Shown in pieces: positions 17,614 through 27,039 of a stretch of DNA of 64,000 nt (the stretch's first letter is position 1; every line of letters begins with the position of its first letter). The notes beneath the pieces were generated by a model, which saw only the letters and a program-made list of their open reading frames with translations, was not told the origin of the DNA and ran no database searches. The stretch covers positions 34,076 to 98,075 of the forward strand of contig LBUS01000006.1 in assembly GCA_000992695.1 (NCBI GenBank). Reading direction: 5' to 3'. Origin of the DNA: Candidatus Peregrinibacteria bacterium GW2011_GWF2_38_29 (lineage in GTDB: Bacteria > Patescibacteriota > Gracilibacteria > UBA1369 > UBA12463). Position numbers and translations under genes: made by a program.

Positions 17614-18114
17614 TTATTTCCCCAGTGGGGTTAAGATCGCAATTAATTGATTCCCCTGTCTCTTTGGCATCTCTTCCAGCTTTCCAAAATCCTTAACGAG
17701 AGCGTAGAAATCTTCCAACTTTTTCTTTCCTAAGTCAATATGAGTTATTTCTCTTCCTCTAAACATCATTACAACTTTGACCGTGCATCTGTCTTCCAAG
17801 AACTTTTTTGTCTGATTCGCCTTGGTTTCAAGATCATGTTGTCCGATTTGAAACCCAAGACGTATGCCCTTCACCTCACTTTGCTTATGCATTTTTCTTT
17901 GCTTCGTTTCCAGTTTTTGCTGATGATACAAATATTTTCCATAATCCAACAATTTGCATATCGGCGGATTTTCATGAGGCGCAACTTCACATAAGTCATA
18001 TCCTGTTTCTTTGGCCATTTGAAGCGCTTTTTCAATAGGCACGATTCCAACAGGTCCTCCATCCTGATCAATCAAACGGACGCTATAAGCTCTAATCTGA
18101 TTGTTGATTCGCAA
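17614..18114 (-). CDS. infC: translation initiation factor IF-3
   Basis: 166 residues, both IF-3 domains: RINNQIRAYSVRLIDQDG, KETGYDLCEVAPHENPPICK, LLDYGKYLYHQQK, then the C-terminal GIRLGFQIGQHDLETK and VKVVMMFRGREITH. IF-3 checks the start codon and keeps 30S subunits free. No ATG or GTG is near the conserved start; the best start is TTG at 18114, with an AUA four codons upstream also in frame. A rare start is known to give infC autoregulation in other bacteria. Confidence 0.95.
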   Translation of the reverse strand: MRINNQIRAYSVRLIDQDGGPVGIVPIEKALQMAKETGYDLCEVAPHENPPICKLLDYGKYLYHQQKLETKQRKMHKQSEVKGIRLGFQIGQHDLETKANQTKKFLEDRCTVKVVMMFRGREITHIDLGKKKLEDFYALVKDFGKLEEMPKRQGNQLIAILTPLGK

Positions 18115-18214
18115 GTGTTTTGGTATACAGAATTGGTTAAATTTGGCTTAAGCTTGATGGATAATAATAAAAAACCCTCATAAAGTCAATGCAATTCAGG
18201 AATTGCAGGAAAAA

Positions 18215-18589
18215 TTATTTAGGAGGTTCTTCATCTCCACCTTTTGGGAGAGCGATACGATTGGTTAAGGCGCGAATTGTTTCTCGAGGAGAAGCGGACG
18301 GCGTAATTTCTACTCCGGTTGTAGCTTTTAATGATTCAAAGTAATAAAGCGCACTCGGGTCTGGCGCTAAAACTTTATCATCCGCTTCAGATGGAGACTC
18401 TACTTCAATAACCACATCGTCAACCTTGTGCAGTCTAGTGCTAAAGTCTGCCAATAGTCTTGCGGCAATGTTTTCAACTTGAGGAGTAAGCAATTTTCCG
18501 CGGTCAAGCATATCGGCAATAGCGCCGGCGGCTAAAGCTTTATCGTCATCAGTCCAATTGCCATAAGGCTTTTCAAATCGACTATTCAT
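18215..18589 (-). CDS. hypothetical protein, orphan
   Basis: 124 residues, soluble and acidic. A helical first half (DKALAAGAIADMLDRGKLLTPQVENIAARLLADF) is followed by a strand-rich middle (VDDVVIEVESPSEADDKV) and a polar tail ending GGDEEPPK. No family recognised. It is 6 bases downstream of another orphan and ends 100 bases before infC on the same strand. Confidence 0.6.
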   Translation of the reverse strand: MNSRFEKPYGNWTDDDKALAAGAIADMLDRGKLLTPQVENIAARLLADFSTRLHKVDDVVIEVESPSEADDKVLAPDPSALYYFESLKATTGVEITPSASPRETIRALTNRIALPKGGDEEPPK

Positions 18590-18595
18590 AATAAA

Positions 18596-18781
18596 TTATT
18601 TTTCAGATTTATTTCTCGCCTCACCCATAGCCTCAACGTCAAGAGTTGTATCTATGAATTTGCCGGCTCTTAAAGCTGCTTGTATAGCCGATAGAGGCAC
18701 TTTGTCCGTAGAAAAGTCCGCAATAATGCTTTCATCAAAACCAGCATCATCTTGTTCATTAATATGTTTGTCGGTAGACAT
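18596..18781 (-). CDS. small hypothetical protein, orphan
   Basis: 61 residues, acidic and polar, starting MSTDKHINEQDDAGFDES. It has one likely helix (LSAIQAALRAGKFI). No family recognised. It leads a two-gene unit with the orphan at 18215 and diverges from the ispG promoter. Confidence 0.5.
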   Translation of the reverse strand: MSTDKHINEQDDAGFDESIIADFSTDKVPLSAIQAALRAGKFIDTTLDVEAMGEARNKSEK

Positions 18782-18830
18782 AATTATATTTTTTAAAATT
18801 AGGTATTAACTATACGGTTTTTACACCAAC

Positions 18831-18858
18831 TTGTCAAGACCAACCTTTATGCTACAAT
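18831..18858 (+). promoter_or_regulatory. promoter of the MEP cluster (ispG)
   Basis: TTGTCA (18831-18836), 16-base spacer, TACAAT (18853-18858), 20 bases before the ispG ATG at 18879. The position of this promoter inside the longer open frame is why the downstream ATG is taken as the start. Confidence 0.7.
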
Positions 18859-18878
18859 ATCGAAGCTTAATTATTTTT

Positions 18879-19922
18879 ATGATTAAAAGGCGCAAAACCA
18901 AGGAAGTAAAAATCGGAGATGTAAAAATCGGTGGAAAAAATGAAATCGCGATTCAGTCCATGTGTTCAACGAAAACAGTTGATATTAAAAAAACAGTCGC
19001 GCAAATTCTTGCACTCGAAAAAGAGGGTTGTGAAATGATCCGCATAGGCATACCGGATTTAGTCTCTGCCAAAGCCATAAAGCAAATCAAAAAACTTATT
19101 CATATTCCACTTGTTGCAGACATTCACTTTGATCCAAATCTCGCAATTGCATCAATTGAAAATGGTGCTGATAAAATCCGAATTAATCCTTCGAATATTC
19201 CGCAAAAAAGCCTAATTCAGATTATCGAAAAAGCAAAAAAGTTTAAAGTTCCAATCAGAATTGGCGTAAACGCAGGCTCAATCAGACCTTTAAAAGAAAA
19301 GATCACGGCCGAGGATTTGGTTAAAGAAGCAAAAAAACAAATCAAATTTTTTGGATCATTAAATTTTCGAAATATTGTTATTTCACTCAAGCACACAGAT
19401 GTTTTCGAAAATATAAAAGCATACGAACAGATAAGCAAATTTTGCGATTATCCTTTGCATCTTGGCGTCACAGAGGCCGGCACGCTTTTTCAAGGTTTTG
19501 CAAAAAATGCGATTGCGATAAGTAATCTATTGATGAGTGGAATCGGCGACACCCTGCGAATTTCTTTGGCGGAAGATCCGATCGAGGAAATAAAAGCTGC
19601 AAAAGCTATTTTATCCTCACTGAATCTTTATAAAAAGGCACCGATGTTTATTGTTTGCCCGACATGCAGTCGCACAAATATCGATATTATAAAAATCAGT
19701 CATATTCTTGAAGAAAAATTGTCGCACATCAAAAAACCTATAAAAATTGCAATTATGGGTTGCGCGGTTAATGGTCCGGGTGAGGTTGCACAAGCCAAAT
19801 ATGGCATTATTGGTGGAAATAAATCTGCTGGAATCTTTAATCACGGAAAATTAATAAAAACTGTTCCGGAAAAAGAAATTGTTAAAGAATTCATAAAACT
19901 TGTTGAAGCGAATGAAAAATAA
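18879..19922 (+). CDS. ispG: 4-hydroxy-3-methylbut-2-enyl diphosphate synthase
   Basis: 347 residues. It converts MEcPP to HMBPP in the MEP isoprenoid pathway, using a [4Fe-4S] cluster. Signs: IAIQSMCSTKTVDI, PLVADIHFDPNLAI, INPSNI, TEAGTLFQG, and the cluster Cys in CPTCSRTNIDI near 260 and MGCAVNGPGE near 293. Short two-domain bacterial form without the extra insert domain. First gene of ispG-dxr-ispDF-ispE; its stop overlaps dxr. Confidence 0.95.
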   Translation: MIKRRKTKEVKIGDVKIGGKNEIAIQSMCSTKTVDIKKTVAQILALEKEGCEMIRIGIPDLVSAKAIKQIKKLIHIPLVADIHFDPNLAIASIENGADKIRINPSNIPQKSLIQIIEKAKKFKVPIRIGVNAGSIRPLKEKITAEDLVKEAKKQIKFFGSLNFRNIVISLKHTDVFENIKAYEQISKFCDYPLHLGVTEAGTLFQGFAKNAIAISNLLMSGIGDTLRISLAEDPIEEIKAAKAILSSLNLYKKAPMFIVCPTCSRTNIDIIKISHILEEKLSHIKKPIKIAIMGCAVNGPGEVAQAKYGIIGGNKSAGIFNHGKLIKTVPEKEIVKEFIKLVEANEK

Positions 19923-20928
19923 AATAAAAAATATTGTGATTTTAGGATCAACCGGATCGGTTGGCACGCAAGCGCTCGAAATTGTTAGGCAAAACAAAGA
20001 TGCTTTCAAGGTGATTGGATTAAGCTGCCATAAAAACAAAATTTTATTAAAAAAACAGGCAAAAGAATTTGACGTAAAGGATTTTTCGATAACCGGCGAT
20101 GAAAAAGATTTAATAAAATTAGCGACACTTAAAAAAGCGGATTTAATCATCAACGCGCTGGTTGGAGAAATTGGAGTTGCACCAACTCTGGCAGCAATTC
20201 ACGCAAGGAAAAATATTGCGATCGCAAATAAAGAAGCCATTTTATGTATAGGCAAAAAACTGGTTAAGGAAGCCAAAAAATACAAGGTAAATTTAATTCC
20301 CGTTGATTCTGAGCACACAGGAATTTTTCAAATTTTGAAAACAAATCCGGGAAGAAAAATCAAAAAAATAATACTCACCTGCTCCGGTGGTCCATTTTAT
20401 AAAACGCCGATTTCAAAGCTTAAAAATATAAAATTGAATCAAGTTTTTGCGCATCCAACTTGGAAAATGGGCGAGAAAGTGACGATTGATTCCGCGACAC
20501 TCATGAATAAAGGTTTTGAGGTTATTGAATGCGGGATTTTGCACGGTGTAAACGAGAAACAGGTTGAAGTTTTATATCATCCGCAAGGAATTTTGCATTG
20601 CGCGGTCGAATTTGAAGACGGCAGATTTTGCGCAAGCATAAGCCAACCAGACATGAAACTACCAATTGCATATGCGATGAATTATCCATTTCCGCCAAAA
20701 TTAAAATCAAAAATCCCGAATACTAAAAATTTGATTCTTGAAGAGATTGTGGATAAATTTGGGTTGATCAAGTTGTGCAGAGGCGCTTCAAAAAGCGAAA
20801 AATCAACAAAAAAATTGTGCCGAATTGACGAGGATGGAACGCAAAAATTCTTGGATAAAAAATTAAACTTTTTAGGTCTGATAAAATTTATAAAAGATGA
20901 ATATAGCAATAATACTCGCGGGCGGTAA
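19912..20928 (+). CDS. dxr: 1-deoxy-D-xylulose-5-phosphate reductoisomerase
   Basis: 338 residues, some 45-60 shorter than usual for DXR, which makes MEP from DXP with NADPH. The N-terminal and catalytic parts look intact: LGSTGSVGTQALEIV, IANKEAIL, PVDSEHTGIFQ, HPTWKMGEKVTIDSATLMNK and HPQGILHCAVEF. The C-terminal helical domain is short, and where the family has NAANE before a conserved helix this protein reads CRIDE before GTQKFLDKKLNF. ATG at 19912 overlaps ispG by 11 bases; its 3' end overlaps ispDF by 32 bases. Confidence 0.9.
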   Translation: MKNKIKNIVILGSTGSVGTQALEIVRQNKDAFKVIGLSCHKNKILLKKQAKEFDVKDFSITGDEKDLIKLATLKKADLIINALVGEIGVAPTLAAIHARKNIAIANKEAILCIGKKLVKEAKKYKVNLIPVDSEHTGIFQILKTNPGRKIKKIILTCSGGPFYKTPISKLKNIKLNQVFAHPTWKMGEKVTIDSATLMNKGFEVIECGILHGVNEKQVEVLYHPQGILHCAVEFEDGRFCASISQPDMKLPIAYAMNYPFPPKLKSKIPNTKNLILEEIVDKFGLIKLCRGASKSEKSTKKLCRIDEDGTQKFLDKKLNFLGLIKFIKDEYSNNTRGR

Positions 20929-21961
20929 ATCAACAAGATTTGGCTCAGATAAGCCACTTCAAATGATTTCAGATAAGCCGATGATAATGCATTCGGTGGA
21001 TGCGTTTACATGCGCAAAAATATATAAAATTATCGTTGTTGCAAACGTAGAAAATGCGCAAAAAATAAAAAAATTGGTACCAAAATCAGTGCGAATAATT
21101 TTAGGCGGCAAAACTCGTCAAGAGTCCGTTTTTAATGCAATAAAGTTTCTCGAAAAATCGCAGAAAAATGACGATGTCATTTTAATTCACAACGTCGCGA
21201 ACCCATTTGTTGGCCAAGAAGAAATAAAGCATTGCATCCGACTAGTCAAAAAATGCGGCGCATGTATAGCCGGGCATTTGGCTACCGATACAGTAAAAAT
21301 AATCGACGGAAATTTCATAAAACAAACTCTACCTCGTGAAAAAATCCTTCTTGCCGAGACGCCGCAAGGATTTAAGTGGAGTGTTTTATATAAAGCTTAT
21401 AAAAATGCGGTTACTAAAAAACTTTCCGCAATAGGCCAAAAAGTCGCATGGACAGAGGCGAGCCCATTAAATAAAAAACTCACATTTGAACACGATTTAA
21501 AACCCGATTTAATTGGGGTTGGATCCGATTTTCACGAATTTTCAAAATCAGGAGCGCTTATTCTCGCCGGAATAAAATTTCCAAAATTTCACAAACTTTC
21601 AGCGGATTCTGATGGCGACGCAATTCTTCACGCAATAACAACATCAATTTCAAGTGCACTTGGAGGCGGCTCGCTCGGAACTTTCGCAACTTCAATGTGC
21701 AAATCGGGTATAAAAAACAGCGCAAAATACCTTGAAAAAGCACTTAAGCAAATGTATGAAAAAGGCTATTCTATCTCAAATTTATCGCTTTCAATTGAAT
21801 CAAACGAAATAAAAATCGATCCGATTTCAAACAAATTAAAATCCGCGCTTTCGCATCTGTTAAAAATAAACCAAAGCCAAATCGGCATCACGGCGATTCG
21901 CGGTAAAAACAAAAATGGCTTATACTGTATTTCGGCGATTTTATTGCGCCAAAATCATTAA
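20897..21961 (+). CDS. ispDF: bifunctional IspD-IspF fusion
   Basis: 354 residues. The N-terminal IspD domain (CDP-ME formation) shows AIILAGGKSTRFG.DKPL, GGKTRQESVFNAI and the ETPQGFKW segment. From about residue 200 an IspF domain (MEcPP synthase) follows. Its zinc ligands seem kept (GVGSDFHEF and ILHAI). However, the usual LGDIG..FPD segment reads GSLGTFATSMC and the TTE.LG region reads TAIRGKNKNG, so several active-site positions differ. IspD and IspF act on either side of IspE, which is the next gene; fusions are known in other bacteria. Confidence 0.9.
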   Translation: MNIAIILAGGKSTRFGSDKPLQMISDKPMIMHSVDAFTCAKIYKIIVVANVENAQKIKKLVPKSVRIILGGKTRQESVFNAIKFLEKSQKNDDVILIHNVANPFVGQEEIKHCIRLVKKCGACIAGHLATDTVKIIDGNFIKQTLPREKILLAETPQGFKWSVLYKAYKNAVTKKLSAIGQKVAWTEASPLNKKLTFEHDLKPDLIGVGSDFHEFSKSGALILAGIKFPKFHKLSADSDGDAILHAITTSISSALGGGSLGTFATSMCKSGIKNSAKYLEKALKQMYEKGYSISNLSLSIESNEIKIDPISNKLKSALSHLLKINQSQIGITAIRGKNKNGLYCISAILLRQNH

Positions 21962-21979
21962 ATTTATTAAACCCCTCAC

Positions 21980-22846
21980 ATGACAAACTCACTCAAAATC
22001 AAATCTTTTGCAAAGATCAATCTTGCATTGGATATTCTTGGAAAGGCCGGTAAATATCACAAAATTCAGACGGTTTATCAGCAAATTTCCCTTCACGACA
22101 CGCTCATAATCAAAGAAATCGAGAAAAATAAAATCATTCTAAAATCAAATGATAAAAATCTTTCAGTCACACCAAAAAATCTCGCATATCAGGCTGCGGA
22201 AATGATTAAAAAATCTTGCAGAGTCAAAAAAGGCGTCGAAATTTTTATTGATAAACACATTCCGGTTGCATCCGGTTTTGGCGGAGGATCGGGCAACGGC
22301 GCAACCGCACTTAAAGGCTTGAATGAGCTATTTAAATTAAAACTTTCAAAAGCAAAACTCGAAAAATTTGCAGAAAAACTTGGTATGGACGCACCGTTTT
22401 TTATAACCGGCGGCACAGCAATGGGTACGCATTTTGGCGAAAAAGTTCGCGCTCTCACTCCCCTGACAGGCCTTACACTCGCATTATTTGTTCCAAATAA
22501 AAAATCTCCTTTAATCGCAAAAACCAAGACGGTTTATAAAAAAATTAATACAAAATTAACCGGCAAAGAACAGAAAAAAACCAAGCTTTTACTTAAAGAA
22601 TTAAAGTCCAAAAAACCGCAGAAGCAAGCTATTTTAGATAATTTGCACAATGACATAGAAATCGCGATGGACATTTCCGAAATCAAAAAAACACTTCTTC
22701 AGGCCGGCGCATCTCAAGTCGTTCTTTCGGGAAGTGGCCCATCGGTTGTTGCATTTTTCAAAAACAAATTCGAGCGAAAGATGTGCCTAAAAGCGCTGGA
22801 TGCAAAATTTAAGAAGGCATACAGGGTGCTTTTGGCGACGACGTAA
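21980..22846 (+). CDS. ispE: 4-diphosphocytidyl-2-C-methylerythritol kinase
   Basis: 288 residues, a GHMP kinase. Signs: SFAKINLALDILGK at the N-terminus, the ATP loop PVASGFGGGSGNGATALKGL near 95, and the C-terminal GASQVVLSGSGPSVVAFF. It phosphorylates CDP-ME between the two reactions of the upstream IspDF fusion. CCCCTC precedes the ATG by two bases; there is no Shine-Dalgarno. Last gene of the MEP cluster; ispH and dxs are not in the window. Confidence 0.93.
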   Translation: MTNSLKIKSFAKINLALDILGKAGKYHKIQTVYQQISLHDTLIIKEIEKNKIILKSNDKNLSVTPKNLAYQAAEMIKKSCRVKKGVEIFIDKHIPVASGFGGGSGNGATALKGLNELFKLKLSKAKLEKFAEKLGMDAPFFITGGTAMGTHFGEKVRALTPLTGLTLALFVPNKKSPLIAKTKTVYKKINTKLTGKEQKKTKLLLKELKSKKPQKQAILDNLHNDIEIAMDISEIKKTLLQAGASQVVLSGSGPSVVAFFKNKFERKMCLKALDAKFKKAYRVLLATT

Positions 22847-22879
22847 GTCCGCGGCGACAAGATCCGGAGGTCAAAACCC

Positions 22880-22908
22880 TTGACAAATTTCCAATTCTAG
22901 GGCAAAAT
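22880..22908 (+). promoter_or_regulatory. promoter of the giant orphan gene
   Basis: A perfect TTGACA (22880-22885), 17-base spacer and a weak CAAAAT (22903-22908), 30 bases before the ATG at 22939. Confidence 0.5.
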
Positions 22909-22938
22909 ATTTGCCTTAGAATATTTATTATAGAAAAA

Positions 22939-25900
22939 ATGAACAGACCAAGCGCAGGCGCAGATGAAGGCCGCGACATTTTGCACCAACAAACAATAAT
23001 GCTTTCTGAAATCGATGAAAAAACCAGAGATAGGCTGGTGGAGCTTGCGCGTGCGGTTCTTGCAGGGGAAGCGTCGGCGAGTTCAAAACTGAGAATAATG
23101 TTTCAACGCACGAAGTTGCCATATCCTGATGCTGTAGGACTCCAAAACATTATAGACGCAAACGATTTAGAAGTGGTGATTCCGGAGAACACAGATGAAA
23201 TCGTTGATGCGTGTATTGATGGGATGGATGCATTCCAAAATGGTCATTCTCCTTATGGTATACGAGCATTTTTGTCAAAAGCAATATATGAAGTTACGGG
23301 AAAGGTGAAAGTAAGATTGGCCGGAGAGGAGTTCTTTGACTTAATAGCAAAATGTACTTCGGACGAAAGGCGAAAAATTATCAAGAAAATATATTTAAAT
23401 TGGGAATATGCAGCTTCTTCAGAATCAGAAATTCAAGGCGACAATGTGGTAAGGGAAATGTTTATCATTGCGGCATTTATTGCGGCATCAGCACATGCTA
23501 CGGAGGATGACTTGGCATTTTCGAAAGAGCTTTACAGGGAAGCTATAGAGTTAAAACCGGAGCTGGAAGAGGAAAAGAAAAAACAAGAAAGAGCTAACGA
23601 AGTTCGTAGAAAACTTGCAGAATTTTTTCAACCAAACGCAAGGAGTAAAGAGTTGCTGGAAAGCGAAGATGCGGCAAAAGAATTTGTAGGATTGATGACC
23701 GAATATACTTATATAGCAAGCGAATGCAGCGTTGGCGTAGTGCGTATTATGTATGACGTTTTCGCGCTTTCTCTTGAGGCTCAAATGACAAAAGATAGGC
23801 TTCAAGGCAAGCCGGTTCCGTCAAAGGGGAAAACGAAAATAAAATTTGAATCCGCGGAAAAAATATACATGGCTATGCTTTTAGCGGAATATGGCGGCCC
23901 GGAATATGCGGACGCTTTTAATAAGGCTGTGATCGGTGTGGCGCACGAAGATGAGAACAGGGTAAACAGAGAGGCAATGAGAACATATTCTATCAACGGG
24001 GGCGAGTTTTCCAGAAGAGTGACTTATAAATATTTAACAAAAGAAACCGGCGATCATAAAAAGGCAAAATTTGAAGCTGCGGCGTACGTGCCATATTACA
24101 GCAGGGGTTTAAAAAATAGAGTTGAAGAGGCAATTAAAAGATCACGAGCAAGTGGAAAGGGGTTAGTTGTGGGCGACAGAATGGTGCGTGAAGTAATGGA
24201 GAAAAGTATAGTTGAAGAGGCGATAGAGGCATTATGCAATGAAATAGTTATGGCGAAAAACGAGAGCGGAAAAATTACAAAAGAAGATGTCGAGAGAGTT
24301 ATGGATAAAGTTAAATTTATGGAAGCCGCAATGATAATAAAGAAAGGAGAGGTGAGCAGGCTGCGAAACGGGGTAAGAAATTTCTTGGAAAGGGAGGGCG
24401 TAGCCAATTTGATAAATGGCGAGAATCTAAAAGATTATGGGTATTACGACCCGGATAATTTAGGCGAAAAATTTTATACTGAAGGGGTTGATATATTTAT
24501 AAATAAATTAGGGAATAGAAACGCAGAGGTTAACGGGTCTTTGGTGCAGGATCATTACGCGCTGGGGATGGAATATATGCATTATTTAGTTGAAATGAAT
24601 AAGTTGGGAGAAGGAACTGACGCAGAGCTTGCATATTTTAGAAAACATAGAAGAAAATACGAAATTTTTGCTCAAAACGTACCGGAAGAAGACATTATAA
24701 ATGCATATGGTGGAGCAATTACTGGCATGGCACCAATTATTCAACGCGAAATGTATGAGATGTTTTTTAAAAATTTAAAAACGCACGAAAGGGTTATAAG
24801 ATATATGACGGCTAGTGTAGTTGGTAGAGACGTTAACGACGAAAGCCTGCGTGAAAATGCAAAAGCAATATGCAAAGCTTTGTTTATGGGATCATACGCA
24901 GATAGAAATATAGATTTTTTAATTCAACTATTCCACGAAGAAGAACGGGCATCTTTTTATGGCTCAGGGAGAGCGCTGTCAGTTTATATAACCCCACTTT
25001 TAAAGGATAGAAAATTGGTGTTTAAAAAATTATTAACGGGCGCGATTAAAAGCGAAGATGATCTGAAAGATGCAAGAAAAAGTTTAAAAATAAATAGGAG
25101 TATTTTAGCTAATCTAGGCGGACGATTTAAGCGTGAATTTATGGAAGAATTCTGTACTTTGCCAATATTTTGGGAAGCCGGTGGCGCACGCACGTCAGCA
25201 GTCCGGCTTGCGGCTAAATTTTTTGAAGAAGATGCGGACGTTAAACTGTTTACCAATATAATGACAGAGCAGTCAGACGCAAGAGCGGAACAAGGAAAAC
25301 CGGATAAAACAGTCCCGGCAACAAGAGAGTTGGCATCATCTGTTTCGGCGCAAATTGCAGAAGATTTGGAGACATTGAATCGCACAGAGCAAATAAGCGA
25401 GATGTCTGGAAGTCTAAAAATATGCAAAAAACGTGTTATGGGAGATGGAATTAGCTATAAAGGTGCGATGTCCGTTGTTGATACACCTCTTAATAAAGTT
25501 TTTAAAAAGATTTCAATCAAAAAGACAAGAAACGGGGACGGCAAAATAACATATGCGTGGTTTTTAACGGGGCAAAACGAACAAGGCGCATATACATTTG
25601 AAGGAATTTTTGATGAAAACAATAAAGCGAGTTTTATTTTTAGACGCAAAGGTATGCCATTTGGGAAGAACATATCGCATGAAAACCTTGAAGGGTGTAG
25701 CGAGCGGTTTTTACAAGAGATTGAATATGTGGTTTTGGTATTTTTAAAAACATTCTATGACGAACAGCCGGAAATGCCGGAAGAGATAGTTGAACCGCCG
25801 ACACCGGTTATAGAGCAGCCGTCAGTCACATTGGAAGAGTCGGAAGCGGCAGTTGAAGTACCCTCGGAAGTAGAGCAATTGGTAGAGTCGCAGCAAGAGC

Positions 25901-27039
25901 TTCTAGAGCCTCCAGAGTCGGATGATGAAATTATTTTTGTTGACGCAGTAACAGCTGAAAGAGATATAACTCCAAGAAAAAGCATGGGGTCCGTAAAAAT
26001 AGATTTCACAACGGCAAAAGATCGTGCACAACAAGCAGTAAGAAGAAAAGTAATTTTAGTGCAACAAAAAAGAGCTTTGGAACTTTTCGAATCAGATAAT
26101 CCGGATATGGATGAATTAAAAGCGATGCGCGTTTATAAAAAATATGAAAAAGAAGGTGGCAGAATGGAATATCGTCCATGCAAAGACACTGTTACTGTTT
26201 GGCAAGAATATAAAAAAGGACTGATTCAGCTTTCAGAAATTTTTGCAGTGGACGTTGATCCATTTTCAAGAATTTTAGGGTATGCGCAAAGAGAAGAAGA
26301 AAGGCGTGTTGATCCTGGAGCAAAACTTTTGGACGAAGCGTTAAGAAGAGGAGGTTTGGTGCTCCCGGGACAAACAGAAACAGAAGGAAAAAGACTGGAG
26401 GGATTTATCTACGAGCATATAGACGAGGTACCTGGAGCAGGCGTCGTTGAGCTTACAGCAATTGTAAAAAAACAGGCATCAAAAGCGGCACTTGGGCTGC
26501 ATGATGAAATGGCAATATCAGGCATTATAGAAGGCTTGGATTTAAGTCCGGCACCAATGGGGCAATTGGAAGTCAGTTTTGATAGAAATGAAAACCAAGA
26601 ACGACTTTTTCAAGCCGCGTTAAGATTTTTTAGCGATGATCCTGAATTAAAAATAATAGAGCAAGAAAAAAATGAGAAATTAAGGCTAGCGCGAGAAGCT
26701 TTAGTCGAAGCGCTTAATAGCGGTAAGCCAGGCAGAGCGTTCAATATCGTGCAAGAAATAGGAAGAATTGAAGCTGAGGCAATGGTAAAAATGGAAGAAC
26801 ACAGGGCAATCGTTAAAGAAACTTTGGCAAGATTAAAATCAGATGAAATAAGGATTGTATTGGTTCAGCCTTGCCAATTTGAAGTTCAAAGAACGTACGT
26901 TCAAGGTTCATATTTATCATTGCAAGAGCTAAAGGACGGCAAGAGAAAGCGTGTTAGAAAAACAAAGTCGGGAGAAGCCACGAACGCAGACGGGGCAATA
27001 GCGGAAGCGACAGATGTCCCGAACGCCACGGAAGTCTAA
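22939..27039 (+). CDS. very large hypothetical protein (1366 residues)
   Basis: The largest gene in the window; no family recognised. No signal peptide or membrane helix is visible, so it is probably cytoplasmic. The first ~830 residues are mainly charged helices. A more strand-like domain follows (about 845-945, with KISIKKTRNGDGKITYAWFL and TFEGIFDENNKASFIFRRKG), then a Glu/Pro linker (about 945-1000, EEIVEPPTPVIEQPSV and on), then another helical region and a basic tail (GKRKRVRKTKSG). It has its own promoter and converges on pdxT with a four-base overlap. Confidence 0.8.
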   Translation: MNRPSAGADEGRDILHQQTIMLSEIDEKTRDRLVELARAVLAGEASASSKLRIMFQRTKLPYPDAVGLQNIIDANDLEVVIPENTDEIVDACIDGMDAFQNGHSPYGIRAFLSKAIYEVTGKVKVRLAGEEFFDLIAKCTSDERRKIIKKIYLNWEYAASSESEIQGDNVVREMFIIAAFIAASAHATEDDLAFSKELYREAIELKPELEEEKKKQERANEVRRKLAEFFQPNARSKELLESEDAAKEFVGLMTEYTYIASECSVGVVRIMYDVFALSLEAQMTKDRLQGKPVPSKGKTKIKFESAEKIYMAMLLAEYGGPEYADAFNKAVIGVAHEDENRVNREAMRTYSINGGEFSRRVTYKYLTKETGDHKKAKFEAAAYVPYYSRGLKNRVEEAIKRSRASGKGLVVGDRMVREVMEKSIVEEAIEALCNEIVMAKNESGKITKEDVERVMDKVKFMEAAMIIKKGEVSRLRNGVRNFLEREGVANLINGENLKDYGYYDPDNLGEKFYTEGVDIFINKLGNRNAEVNGSLVQDHYALGMEYMHYLVEMNKLGEGTDAELAYFRKHRRKYEIFAQNVPEEDIINAYGGAITGMAPIIQREMYEMFFKNLKTHERVIRYMTASVVGRDVNDESLRENAKAICKALFMGSYADRNIDFLIQLFHEEERASFYGSGRALSVYITPLLKDRKLVFKKLLTGAIKSEDDLKDARKSLKINRSILANLGGRFKREFMEEFCTLPIFWEAGGARTSAVRLAAKFFEEDADVKLFTNIMTEQSDARAEQGKPDKTVPATRELASSVSAQIAEDLETLNRTEQISEMSGSLKICKKRVMGDGISYKGAMSVVDTPLNKVFKKISIKKTRNGDGKITYAWFLTGQNEQGAYTFEGIFDENNKASFIFRRKGMPFGKNISHENLEGCSERFLQEIEYVVLVFLKTFYDEQPEMPEEIVEPPTPVIEQPSVTLEESEAAVEVPSEVEQLVESQQELLEPPESDDEIIFVDAVTAERDITPRKSMGSVKIDFTTAKDRAQQAVRRKVILVQQKRALELFESDNPDMDELKAMRVYKKYEKEGGRMEYRPCKDTVTVWQEYKKGLIQLSEIFAVDVDPFSRILGYAQREEERRVDPGAKLLDEALRRGGLVLPGQTETEGKRLEGFIYEHIDEVPGAGVVELTAIVKKQASKAALGLHDEMAISGIIEGLDLSPAPMGQLEVSFDRNENQERLFQAALRFFSDDPELKIIEQEKNEKLRLAREALVEALNSGKPGRAFNIVQEIGRIEAEAMVKMEEHRAIVKETLARLKSDEIRIVLVQPCQFEVQRTYVQGSYLSLQELKDGKRKRVRKTKSGEATNADGAIAEATDVPNATEV

